The position numbers were made by a program, and so were the translations under genes. The notes below the pieces were generated by a model that ran no database searches, had not been told where the DNA came from, and was given only the letters and a program-made list of their open reading frames with translations. This document shows positions 22,227-29,118 of a stretch of 29,118 nt of DNA, piece by piece. The stretch's first letter is position 1. Each line of letters opens with the position of its first letter. The stretch spans positions 1 to 29,118 of the forward strand of contig CAZKFR010000042.1 in assembly GCA_964552015.1 (NCBI GenBank), in the 5' to 3' direction. The stretch is from Rhodocaloribacter sp964552015 (lineage in GTDB: Bacteria; Bacteroidota; Rhodothermia; Rhodothermales; ISCAR-4553).

Positions 22227-24176
22227 ATGGAACCGTATCGTCGCCTGCCTATGCGCCGTCTACTGATTCTGCTCTGCCTCATCGGGTTCACGGTCCCGGC
22301 GGCGGCCCAGGAGTATCGCCTGGAAGCGCCGGCCGTCGTCCTTCAGGACATCCCGTTTTCGGTCACCGTGCGGAGTCCCGACGTGCTGTTCGACAGTACC
22401 CGGGCGGCGTCCTATCGGGTGCGCGTGGGGGAGGTGACCTATCCGCTGGCCTTCCAGCGGGAAGATGGGGCGCGGGTGCTCGTGGCCGAAGGACTCGTGG
22501 TGCGGGAGGGGGGCGCGTATACGGTCCGACTCGAGCAGGCGGGCCAGGTGCTGGCCGAGCAGCGAACGCGCTCCGTGCCGGGCTGGCTTTCCATCATTCC
22601 CCCCCTGCTGGCTATTGCCGTGGCACTGGCCTTCAAACGGGTCATCCCGGCGCTGTTTCTCGGGATCTGGGTGGGCGCCTGGACGGCCGTCGGGGGGGGG
22701 CTGGGCTTCTGGAAAGGCGTGCTCGACACCTTCCAGGTGTACGTTCTGCAGGCCCTGGCCGACCCCGACCATGCCGCGATCATCCTATTCTCCCTCATGA
22801 TCGGCGGGATGGTGGGCATCATCTCACGTAACGGCGGGATGCAGGGTGTGGTCAACCAGATCGTACGCTGGGCTCGCGATGCCCGGCGTGGTCAGGTCGC
22901 CACGGCCCTCCTCGGCATTGCCATCTTTTTTGACGACTACGCCAACACCCTCGTGGTGGGCAATACGATGCGTCCGGTGACCGACCGCCTGCGAATCTCG
23001 CGGGAGAAGCTGGCCTACATCGTGGACTCGACGGCGGCCCCCGTGGCGGCGCTTGCCTTCGTGACCACGTGGATCGGCTTCGAGGTCGGGCTCATCGGGG
23101 ATGCCATCAGTAAGATCGACGGCCTGGAGGCCTCCGCGTATTCGATCTTCCTCAACTCCATCCCCTACAGTTTCTATCCGATCCTGGCTCTCTTTTTCGT
23201 CTTCGTCGTGGCGCTTACGAACCGGGAGTTCGGCCCGATGTGGGATGCCGAGACCCGTGCGCGGACGACCGGGCAGGTCATCCGGCCCGGTGCGAGCATC
23301 GACGAAGAGGCGGCCGAGGGGAAAGACGTGCAGCCCAAACCCGACAAGCCGTACCGGATGCTCAATGCCGTGGTGCCGATCCTGGTGCTGGTCGGCGGGG
23401 TGCTGGTGGGCCTTTACGTCACCGGCGAGGGAGATACCCTGCGCGACATCATTGGCTCGGCGGACTCGTACAAGGCGCTGATGTGGGCCTCGCTGCTGGG
23501 GACGCTCACAGCGGGCATCCTGTCTGTTGCCCAGCGTATCCTCACACTGGAGGAGACCGTCGAGGCCTGGTATGCGGGGCTCAAGGCGATGCTCTTTGCG
23601 ATGATCATCCTGGTGCTGGCCTGGTCACTCTCGTCGATCACCGAGGTGCTGCATACGGCCGATTACCTGGTGCATCTCCTGGGCGATACGCTGCCCCCGG
23701 GCGCCGTGCCGGCGCTGGTGTTCCTCCTGGCCGCGGCGACGGCGTTCGCGACGGGGTCGAGCTGGGGGACGATGGGCATCCTGCTTCCGCTCGTAGTGCC
23801 GCTCATATGGGCCGTTCTGCAGGCCAACGGCATGGCCGACCCCCAGCATTACCACGTCCTGTACTCGACCATCGCGAGCATCCTGGCCGGGTCGGTATGG
23901 GGCGACCATTGCTCACCCATCTCCGATACGACGATCCTCTCGTCGATGGCCTCGGGCTGTGACCATATCGACCACGTACGGACACAGATTCCGTATGCCG
24001 TGCTGGTCGGTGTCGTGGGTCTGTTGCTGGGCGAGGTGCCCGTCGGGTTTGGCTTTCCGTGGTGGGTGGCGCTCCTGCTCGGAGCCGGGGTGCTGGTGCT
24101 GGCCATGCGGTTTATCGGACGGCCCGTGCCCGAGGCTCCGCAGGATCCGGCGTCGCCCGGCAAGCCGGCCGGGTGA
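22227..24176 (+). CDS. NhaC-family Na+/H+ antiporter with N-terminal exported segment
   Basis: An inner-membrane antiporter of the NhaC family. The transporter part begins near residue 118 (SIIPPLLAIAVALAFKRVIPALFLGIWVGAW). It includes GIAIFFDDYANTLVVGNTMRPVTD, STAAPVAALAFVTTWIGFE, TAFATGSSWGTMGILLPL and SVWGDHCSPISDTTILSS, all typical of the family. Before it lie a signal-peptide-like helix (MRRLLILLCLIGFTVPAAAQ) and about 85 beta-rich residues that would be outside the cytoplasm. Most NhaC proteins lack this. Total length is 649 residues from 22227, or 641 from the ATG at 22251, which also gives a good signal sequence. It starts 10 bases after upp. The ion or substrate specificity cannot be read from sequence. 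Confidence 0.88.
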   Translation: MEPYRRLPMRRLLILLCLIGFTVPAAAQEYRLEAPAVVLQDIPFSVTVRSPDVLFDSTRAASYRVRVGEVTYPLAFQREDGARVLVAEGLVVREGGAYTVRLEQAGQVLAEQRTRSVPGWLSIIPPLLAIAVALAFKRVIPALFLGIWVGAWTAVGGGLGFWKGVLDTFQVYVLQALADPDHAAIILFSLMIGGMVGIISRNGGMQGVVNQIVRWARDARRGQVATALLGIAIFFDDYANTLVVGNTMRPVTDRLRISREKLAYIVDSTAAPVAALAFVTTWIGFEVGLIGDAISKIDGLEASAYSIFLNSIPYSFYPILALFFVFVVALTNREFGPMWDAETRARTTGQVIRPGASIDEEAAEGKDVQPKPDKPYRMLNAVVPILVLVGGVLVGLYVTGEGDTLRDIIGSADSYKALMWASLLGTLTAGILSVAQRILTLEETVEAWYAGLKAMLFAMIILVLAWSLSSITEVLHTADYLVHLLGDTLPPGAVPALVFLLAAATAFATGSSWGTMGILLPLVVPLIWAVLQANGMADPQHYHVLYSTIASILAGSVWGDHCSPISDTTILSSMASGCDHIDHVRTQIPYAVLVGVVGLLLGEVPVGFGFPWWVALLLGAGVLVLAMRFIGRPVPEAPQDPASPGKPAG

Positions 24177-24232
24177 GCGCCAGGGGGTTCGATACCCGTA
24201 TCATTTCCTTCAACCGATTGGTGGATTCGTGT

Positions 24233-24583
24233 ATGTGGCTGGAAGCAGATAACCGTCCCTGGGGACGGTGGGAAGAGTACCTGAACGAGCCCGGATACCG
24301 GGTCAAGCGCATCGTCGTCAATCCCGGCCAGCGCCTGTCGCTCCAGAAGCACCGGCACCGCCAGGAACACTGGGTCATCGTGCGGGGCGAGGGCCAGTTC
24401 ACGCTGGACGACCGCACGTTCCGGGTAGGTAGCGGCGATCACGTCCACATCCCCGTGGGGGGGGTCCACCGCATCGAGAACGATGGAACGGACTATCTGG
24501 TCATCATCGAGACCCAGATGGGGCTCTGCCTGGAAGACGACATCATCCGGCTGGAAGACGACTACGGGCGGGTGGCGTCCTGA
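24233..24583 (+). CDS. Cupin, type II mannose-6-phosphate isomerase domain
   Basis: A 116-residue cupin matching the C-terminal isomerase domain of the bifunctional mannose-6-phosphate isomerase / GDP-mannose pyrophosphorylase. Hallmarks are RPWGRWEEYLNEPGYRVKRI, LSLQKHRHRQEHWVIVRGEG (metal-binding H40, H42, E45, H46), HRIEND and EDDIIRLEDDYGR. The pyrophosphorylase half is absent, so this is the stand-alone form, which may interconvert mannose- and fructose-6-phosphate for nucleotide-sugar synthesis. The start at 24233 fits the family; the frame is open further upstream. Its last 22 bases overlap the end of the convergent DUF72 gene. Confidence 0.9.
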   Translation: MWLEADNRPWGRWEEYLNEPGYRVKRIVVNPGQRLSLQKHRHRQEHWVIVRGEGQFTLDDRTFRVGSGDHVHIPVGGVHRIENDGTDYLVIIETQMGLCLEDDIIRLEDDYGRVAS

Positions 24584-25632
24584 CGGGTTCGGCGTGCTTC
24601 TTCGTCCAGGATGCGGTAGGCGATGGCCTGCGCGAGGGACGGCGCGTTGCCCCAGGCGCGGTTGTTCAGAATCAGGTTGAGCAGGGCGTCCTGCCGTTCG
24701 GCCTGGAAGACGAGGGCGGTGGCATCGAGGATCATGTTGCGTGCGGCCGGGGTCTCGGAGAGGGCCGGCACCGGACGGTCGAAAGGATAGGCCAGCGCGT
24801 ACGCTTCCTCGTATTTCATCCGCAGCGGTGTCAGAAGGCGGGCCACGGCGTTGCCGTCCCGGGCCGTGAACCGCTGCCCGCAGCGTACCCACTGCTCGCG
24901 GATGGGGGGCAGCCAGGTCCAGTGGCTGAACACGTGGCCGATGCCGCGTGCCGCGAGCCAGTCGAAGTACGCCGGCACGAGCAGGTGGTCGGAGCGCAGT
25001 TCGATATGGGCGGGCAGGTCGTCCGGGAGCTCGCAGAAGAACGCATCCAGCCGGGCGATGTTGTCCAGGGGATCGGGGGCCTCGCTTCGGCGCTGGTAGG
25101 CCTGTTCGAAGATGATGCCGACCAGTTGCTCGCCGAGCAGGTCCCGGGCCGGCTCATAGAACTGCCGGAGGAGCCCTTCCGCATCCAGGTAGGTCGGGTT
25201 TTTCTCGTAGTGGGGCCGCCCGTCCCTCGAGCGCCGGAGCACGGGGGTAAAGAAGGCCTGCGGTGCTTTGAGCAGGAAACGCGCCTCCGCGGGAGCGTGC
25301 TCGGCGTACTGTTCGAGCGCAAACAGGTTGTTCGTGGGCGTGCCGTCGGCTTCACGGAGCGGTCGGTAGAAGGTGAAGTCGAGTTCGAGTACATCGAAGT
25401 GCTGGAAATAGTGATGGACCGAATCGACGGGCAGCACCCGCTCTTCGAACGTTTCCTTGCCCAGACGCTTTTTCCGGGACCGGATGCGCGTGCGGTAGGA
25501 TTCCGGATAGATCTGCCCGATCCAGCCTGCGTAGCGGTCGCTGGCCGTCCCCATGCGCAGGTGGGGATGGAGGTGACGAAAATCGAACGTAGCGACGCGG
25601 CGGCGGCGTTCCTCGAGCGAGGGGTCTGGCAT
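24562..25632 (-). CDS. DUF72 domain protein, YecE-like
   Basis: A 356-residue DUF72 protein, a TIM-barrel family of unknown function. Recognisable points are MGTASDRYAGWIGQIYPESY near the N-terminus, HHYFQHFDVLELDFTFYRPL, RFLLKAPQAFFTP, LVGIIFEQAYQRR and HIELRSDHLLVPAYFDWLA. Most DUF72 proteins are about 240-300 residues, so this is a longer form, with an insertion near residues 40-60 and a C-terminal extension ending in NLILNNRAWGNAPSLAQAIA. That ending reappears in the family as a proximal SLAQ-type motif. It is the last gene of a minus-strand run and its end overlaps the cupin gene by 22 bases. Confidence 0.82.
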   Translation of the reverse strand: MPDPSLEERRRRVATFDFRHLHPHLRMGTASDRYAGWIGQIYPESYRTRIRSRKKRLGKETFEERVLPVDSVHHYFQHFDVLELDFTFYRPLREADGTPTNNLFALEQYAEHAPAEARFLLKAPQAFFTPVLRRSRDGRPHYEKNPTYLDAEGLLRQFYEPARDLLGEQLVGIIFEQAYQRRSEAPDPLDNIARLDAFFCELPDDLPAHIELRSDHLLVPAYFDWLAARGIGHVFSHWTWLPPIREQWVRCGQRFTARDGNAVARLLTPLRMKYEEAYALAYPFDRPVPALSETPAARNMILDATALVFQAERQDALLNLILNNRAWGNAPSLAQAIAYRILDEEARRTRQDATRP

Positions 25633-25674
25633 GAGGCGGGCGTAGGGGGCGGGAGGCTTGCCGGGGGGTAGGTA

Positions 25675-26844
25675 CTACGCGTCGGCGGCATGGCTGCGGT
25701 CCGGCACGGACGGAGTCCCGGCGTCAGGGTCATGGCCGTTCGACGCGGCATCCACGTTCCGCCGTTTGAAGCGGAGGGTCTTGTGCACGGTGTGCGTGGT
25801 TACGAACACGCCGAAGAACAGGAAGATGTAGTAACCGAGGATACGCCAGAGCAGGAGCGTCGGGACGACCATCCCCCGGGGCATGAGCGGTCCCATGAAG
25901 AGGGCGTAGAGGCCCTCAATCCCGCCGGCACCTCCCGGGGTGGGCAGGATCAGGGAGCCCAGTGTCAGCGCGGCCGTCCGGAACAGCGCCAGGAGCACAT
26001 CCAGATGAGGCACGACGCTCCAAACGACGAAGACGATCAGGAGGTAGCGGGCCATCCAGGTGCCGAGGGTCAGCAGGAACCCTTTCAGGTAAAACGAGGG
26101 CGGCTGACCGCGCAGGATGACGGCCCGGCGGCGGTACTGTTGCATCTCCCGGGCCACCCGATCCTGAAAGCGGCGAAGACCCCGGATGCGGAACACCCAC
26201 CCGGAAAGGCGTTCGAGGATCTCCGGTCGGACCAGCGTGGCGTAGGTAAAGACGACGGTCCAGAGCATGAAACCGAAGAAATAGACCACGCTGGTCCAGA
26301 AGCCGACCTTCCCCAGCGAGGCAGGAATCACGTCCATGAACAACGTGGCGGTGAGGACGAACGGCACCGAGAGGGCGAACCAGATCTGGTCGAGGATCAT
26401 CACGAAGAGCATCCAGGCACCGACCTCCCCCACGGTGAGGGGTCGGGCCGTGGTCTTGCTGTCGCGGGCGATGTAGAAGGCGGCGAGGGGAGCGCCTCCG
26501 ACCAGCGAGGGCGTCATGTTCGAGGCGAAGTCCCAGGCGAGTTGCCCGCGCATCGCGGCCATCAGGCTCATGCGTCGGTGGGAGACGAAGTGCAGGCGCC
26601 ATCCGCCGAAGCCAACCCGCACGATGACCGTTAGGACCGCCAGCCCGATCATCGTCGGGTTCAGGACGTGGAACATCTGCCGGAACTCCTCGGGGTTGAA
26701 GGTCAGCAAGCCGATGACCAGCAACACACCGAGGCTGAGCAGAAGCGGCCACAGGATGCTGTACCACGAGAAGGAAGGCGGCGCATCGGCCGGGACGTCC
26801 GGACCCGCGGGATCGACGGTCGATGAAGGGTCGTGATCGCTCAT
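25675..26844 (-). CDS. Flippase-like integral membrane protein, LPG-synthase TM family
   Basis: A 389-residue protein with about eight membrane helices. It matches the transmembrane half of lysylphosphatidylglycerol synthases (Pfam LPG_synthase_TM, also called the 'flippase-like' or UPF0104 family). Typical elements are NMTPSLVGGAPLAAFYIARD (about residues 120-140), the LTVGEVGAWMLF helix and LILPTPGGAGGIEGLYALFM near the C-terminus. The aminoacyl-transferase half is absent, so it is more likely involved in lipid or polyprenyl-linked precursor translocation than in lysine transfer. Proteins of this type often accompany glycosyltransferases, none of which is in view. The start at 26844 gives MSDHDPSS, 16 bases after the HIT gene stop. 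Confidence 0.82.
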   Translation of the reverse strand: MSDHDPSSTVDPAGPDVPADAPPSFSWYSILWPLLLSLGVLLVIGLLTFNPEEFRQMFHVLNPTMIGLAVLTVIVRVGFGGWRLHFVSHRRMSLMAAMRGQLAWDFASNMTPSLVGGAPLAAFYIARDSKTTARPLTVGEVGAWMLFVMILDQIWFALSVPFVLTATLFMDVIPASLGKVGFWTSVVYFFGFMLWTVVFTYATLVRPEILERLSGWVFRIRGLRRFQDRVAREMQQYRRRAVILRGQPPSFYLKGFLLTLGTWMARYLLIVFVVWSVVPHLDVLLALFRTAALTLGSLILPTPGGAGGIEGLYALFMGPLMPRGMVVPTLLLWRILGYYIFLFFGVFVTTHTVHKTLRFKRRNVDAASNGHDPDAGTPSVPDRSHAADA

Positions 26845-26860
26845 AGAGAACCGGGGTGAA

Positions 26861-27424
26861 TCAGGATCGGGCAGCCTCGGGCGCCGGTGAGGGAGGGGCC
26901 TCCTGTACATCGGCGGATGGCTCCAGGGCCTCGATGGCCCGGCGAAGTTTCCGGTAGGTATCGTGCAGGGCTTCGGGGATCACCTTCACCTCGCCGATGG
27001 TCGGCATGAAGTTCGTGTCGGCGCGCCAGCGCGGTACGACGTGGACGTGCAGGTGTTGCGGGATGCCGGCACCGGCGGCCTCGCCCTGGTTGATCCCAAC
27101 GTTGAAGCCGTCGGGCTGCAGGGCGTGCTCGATCCAGCGCATGCACCGGTCGATGGCGCGGGCGATGGCGGTCTGTTCTTCCCCCGTCAGATCCGTGTAG
27201 CGGGCGACCTCCCGGTAGGGGAGGATCATCAGATGTCCGTTATTGTAAGGAAACCGGTTCATGATGACGAAGACGAGGTCGCCCCGCCAGAGGATCAGGT
27301 TCTTCTCGTCTTCGTTCTCGGCCAGGAGTCGGGAAAAAAGCGAGGGGCCGTCCTGCAACGCCTCGCTCCGCGTGGACCAGGATTCGACGTGATGAGATCG
27401 CCAGGGGCTCCAGAGGTGTTTCAT
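26861..27424 (-). CDS. HIT family nucleotide hydrolase/phosphorylase
   Basis: A 187-residue histidine-triad protein. The triad is QHLHVHVVPRW with H124, H126 and H128, and the preceding NNGHLMILPYRE is the other conserved segment. The N-terminal MKHLWSPWRSHHVES is typical of the Ap4A hydrolase/phosphorylase-like (Fhit-type) HIT group, so diadenosine polyphosphates are a likely substrate. The C-terminal 20 residues are proline- and alanine-rich and not conserved in the family. The frame is open far upstream, but the family match starts at 27424. On the minus strand TATGTTTT (27508-27501) resembles a -7 element. First gene of the HIT / flippase / DUF72 run. Confidence 0.9.
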   Translation of the reverse strand: MKHLWSPWRSHHVESWSTRSEALQDGPSLFSRLLAENEDEKNLILWRGDLVFVIMNRFPYNNGHLMILPYREVARYTDLTGEEQTAIARAIDRCMRWIEHALQPDGFNVGINQGEAAGAGIPQHLHVHVVPRWRADTNFMPTIGEVKVIPEALHDTYRKLRRAIEALEPSADVQEAPPSPAPEAARS

Positions 27425-27570
27425 GGGGTGTCGATGCTCCTTCCTGCAAATCGGTGCGGTAACGCACGCAGGTAGCGGACGGGTTTCCATAGTTCCGAAG
27501 AAAACATACCGGGAGGGGAGGCGTAGGAGGCAGGGTTTCGACTCCCCGTTCACCTGGTTCCGGATTGCGG

Positions 27571-28401
27571 ATGGCGATGGATCTGGCCGATTTGCACCTT
27601 CACACACACTGTTCGGATGGGGCGCTCTCGCCCGAGGAGCTCGTCCGGCGGGCGTATGCGAGAGGGCTGAAGGCCATTGCCATCACGGATCACGACACGG
27701 TCGAAGGCATCGCACCGGCCCGGTCGGAAGGACGGCGCTGGGGGATCGAGGTGGTCGCCGGGGTGGAACTGAGCGTTTCGCTCGGGAAGCGTTCGTTTCA
27801 TCTGCTCGGGTACTTCTTCGATCCCGAGAACGCCGCGCTGGCAGGCTACCTGGACGCCTACCGCGCGGCGCGACGGCGGCGGGGGGAGCAGATCGTGGAG
27901 CGCCTGGCTGACCTCGGGCTCCGGCTTTCGTTCGACCACGTCCTGGTGGAAGCACGGGAGGGCGTCGTGGGGCGACCCCACATAGCACGGGCCATGGTAG
28001 CCGGGGGGCTGGTGCCGACCTACGAAGACGCCTTCATGCACTATCTGGGTAACGGCCGGCCGGCCCACGTGCCGATGCCGTCGCTCCCCGTGGCCGAGGC
28101 GCTGGCCGTGCTGCATCGGGCCGGCGGGATCGGCGTGCTGGCGCACCCGGGAAACTGGACCACCTCGGCCGATATTCGGGCCATGATGGACGCCGGGCTG
28201 GATGGCATCGAGACGGTTCATCCGTCGCACGACCCGGTCCTGGAAAACTATTACACCGCCATGGCCCGCGATTTTCTCTTGATCCAGACCGGGGGATCGG
28301 ATTATCATGGCTACCGCGAGCAGGATGAGACGAACCTCGGGCGGGTCGCTATCCCGTATGCACGTGTGGAGCGGGCACGCACCCGTGCGATCGCGGCCTG
28401 A
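27571..28401 (+). CDS. PHP domain phosphoesterase, RNase AM-like
   Basis: A 276-residue PHP-domain metal-dependent phosphoesterase. Metal ligands are visible in DLHLHTHCSDG (H9, H11, D16), ITDHDTVEG, VAGVELSVSLG, GRPHIARAMV and AHPGN, with DYHGYRE near the C-terminus. The size and motif order fit the YciV/TrpH group, which cleaves 3',5'-nucleoside bisphosphates and trims RNA 5' ends (RNase AM). A DNA polymerase PHP domain can be ruled out because the protein ends here. Starts at 27571 or 27577 are both possible. It diverges from the HIT gene across about 146 bases, and ribH follows 32 bases on. Confidence 0.9.
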   Translation: MAMDLADLHLHTHCSDGALSPEELVRRAYARGLKAIAITDHDTVEGIAPARSEGRRWGIEVVAGVELSVSLGKRSFHLLGYFFDPENAALAGYLDAYRAARRRRGEQIVERLADLGLRLSFDHVLVEAREGVVGRPHIARAMVAGGLVPTYEDAFMHYLGNGRPAHVPMPSLPVAEALAVLHRAGGIGVLAHPGNWTTSADIRAMMDAGLDGIETVHPSHDPVLENYYTAMARDFLLIQTGGSDYHGYREQDETNLGRVAIPYARVERARTRAIAA

Positions 28402-28433
28402 CGCTTAACGAATCTGAAACGAACCCTTCCTCC

Positions 28434-28898
28434 ATGCCAGTCCATATCGAGGGTAACCTGATCGCTTCGGAGGCCTCGTTTGGCCTCGTGGTGAGCCGGT
28501 TCAACGCATTCATCACGGAAAAACTGCTCGAAGGGGCGCTGGATGCACTGCGCCGCCACGGGGCCGACCTGGACCGGGTCACGGTGGCCTGGTGTCCGGG
28601 AGCGTACGAGGTGCCGCTGGTGGCCAAGAAGATGGCGGCTTCGGGGCAATTTGATGCCGTCATCTGTCTGGGGGCTGTCATACGCGGGGCGACGACCCAC
28701 TATGACCTGGTTGCCGGTGAGGTGGCCAAGGGAACGTCGCAGGTCGCCCTGGCCACGGGCGTGCCGGTTATTTTTGGCGTGATCACGACCGAGACGATCG
28801 AGCAAGCCATCGAACGGGCCGGGACGAAAGCCGGCAACAAAGGCGCCGAAGCGGCCATGGCCGCCATCGAGATGGTCAATCTGCTCCGGCAACTCTAA
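28434..28898 (+). CDS. ribH: 6,7-dimethyl-8-ribityllumazine synthase
   Basis: Lumazine synthase catalyses the penultimate step of riboflavin synthesis, joining the pyrimidine intermediate with 3,4-dihydroxy-2-butanone 4-phosphate. The 154-residue length is normal. Motifs are VVSRFNAFITEKLLEGA, WCPGAYEVPLVAKKM, CLGAVIRGATTHYDLV with catalytic H89, and GVITTETIEQAIERAGTKAGNKG. No other riboflavin genes are in the window and no FMN riboswitch is visible in the 32 bases before it. It follows the PHP gene closely and may share its transcript. Confidence 0.96.
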   Translation: MPVHIEGNLIASEASFGLVVSRFNAFITEKLLEGALDALRRHGADLDRVTVAWCPGAYEVPLVAKKMAASGQFDAVICLGAVIRGATTHYDLVAGEVAKGTSQVALATGVPVIFGVITTETIEQAIERAGTKAGNKGAEAAMAAIEMVNLLRQL

Positions 28899-28972
28899 CC
28901 AGACGGCACCCGCCTATCGAACCTGGGTACGCTTCCGATCCTTCTTCCACCTCGTACGAGTATGCAGTGCCC

Positions 28973-29118
28973 ATGTGTGGTACAGGCCCCTTCGTTGCAC
29001 GGAACGAACGCGTCGTGAGGACAGATCGCCGGCGTGGCTGGCGATGCGGTCGGGCCTGGTGTGCCCTTGCCCTGGTCTTCTTTCCGCTGCTGGCGCAGGG
29101 CCAGGTGGGGCGCTGGAC
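28973..29118 (+). CDS. Start of an exported protein, truncated by the window end
   Basis: An open frame from ATG 28973 (or GTG 29015) runs off the window end. It encodes a basic stretch (RTDRRRGWRCGRAW), a hydrophobic core (CALALVFFPLL) and an AQGQ-type cleavage site, then VGRW, so it is very likely a signal peptide. The short VGRW after the cleavage site recalls the beginning of exported propeller proteins in Bacteroidota, but 48 residues are too few to name a family. Confidence 0.55.
   Translation, partial: MCGTGPFVARNERVVRTDRRRGWRCGRAWCALALVFFPLLAQGQVGRW

Noticed and set aside
28402..28433. Possible FMN riboswitch before ribH
   Set aside because: The gap from the PHP gene is only 32 bases, far too short for the aptamer, and no conserved element is visible.

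Overview
The window is a high-GC bacterial chromosome segment packed with single-copy housekeeping and cell-envelope genes. Gene content and protein style suggest a member of the Bacteroidota/Rhodothermota line, probably Rhodothermales. Clues are the DUF2911 lipoprotein, exported propeller proteins, few obvious Shine-Dalgarno sequences and promoter-like TTTG / TAnnTTTG elements. This placement is inference; no rRNA or other marker gene is present. I see no tRNA, rRNA, CRISPR array, insertion sequence, prophage or restriction system, and no stretch over 300 bases without a gene.

Layout. 1-1523: an Nfu/NifU N-terminal protein on the minus strand, diverging across a 13-bp inverted repeat from two small membrane proteins. 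1631-5643: adk, a short-chain polyprenyl diphosphate synthase, HPr and PTS enzyme I. 5821-11028: three closely spaced exported proteins. These are a zinc-metalloprotease/beta-propeller/Omp85-like barrel fusion, a BamB-like PQQ-propeller lipoprotein, and a PEGA-like membrane protein interrupted by an assembly gap. 11179-14127: YqeY, CvpA, a DUF2911 lipoprotein and a Nudix hydrolase. 14272-19469: nrnA-like phosphoesterase, leucyl aminopeptidase, pdxA (stop/start overlaps), a methyltransferase and ftsE. 19668-24176: an alanine/sodium symporter, upp (broken by a second gap) and an NhaC-type antiporter. 24233-24583: a mannose-6-phosphate isomerase-type cupin. 24562-27424, minus strand: HIT protein, flippase-like membrane protein and DUF72 protein. 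27571 to end: PHP phosphoesterase, ribH and the start of an exported protein.

Two runs of exactly 100 N are each flanked by the same 55 bases on both sides. Removing the Ns plus one copy (155 bases) restores one continuous reading frame in both affected genes. These are almost certainly scaffolding artefacts at contig ends overlapping by 55 bases, not biological duplications or frameshifts.

The most interesting biology is the 5821-11028 envelope cluster, above all the three-part protease/propeller/barrel protein. Next are the leader of the alanine symporter gene, which holds a promoter-like element followed by an intrinsic-terminator-like hairpin before the start codon, and the two sodium-coupled transporters with extra, probably extracytoplasmic, segments.
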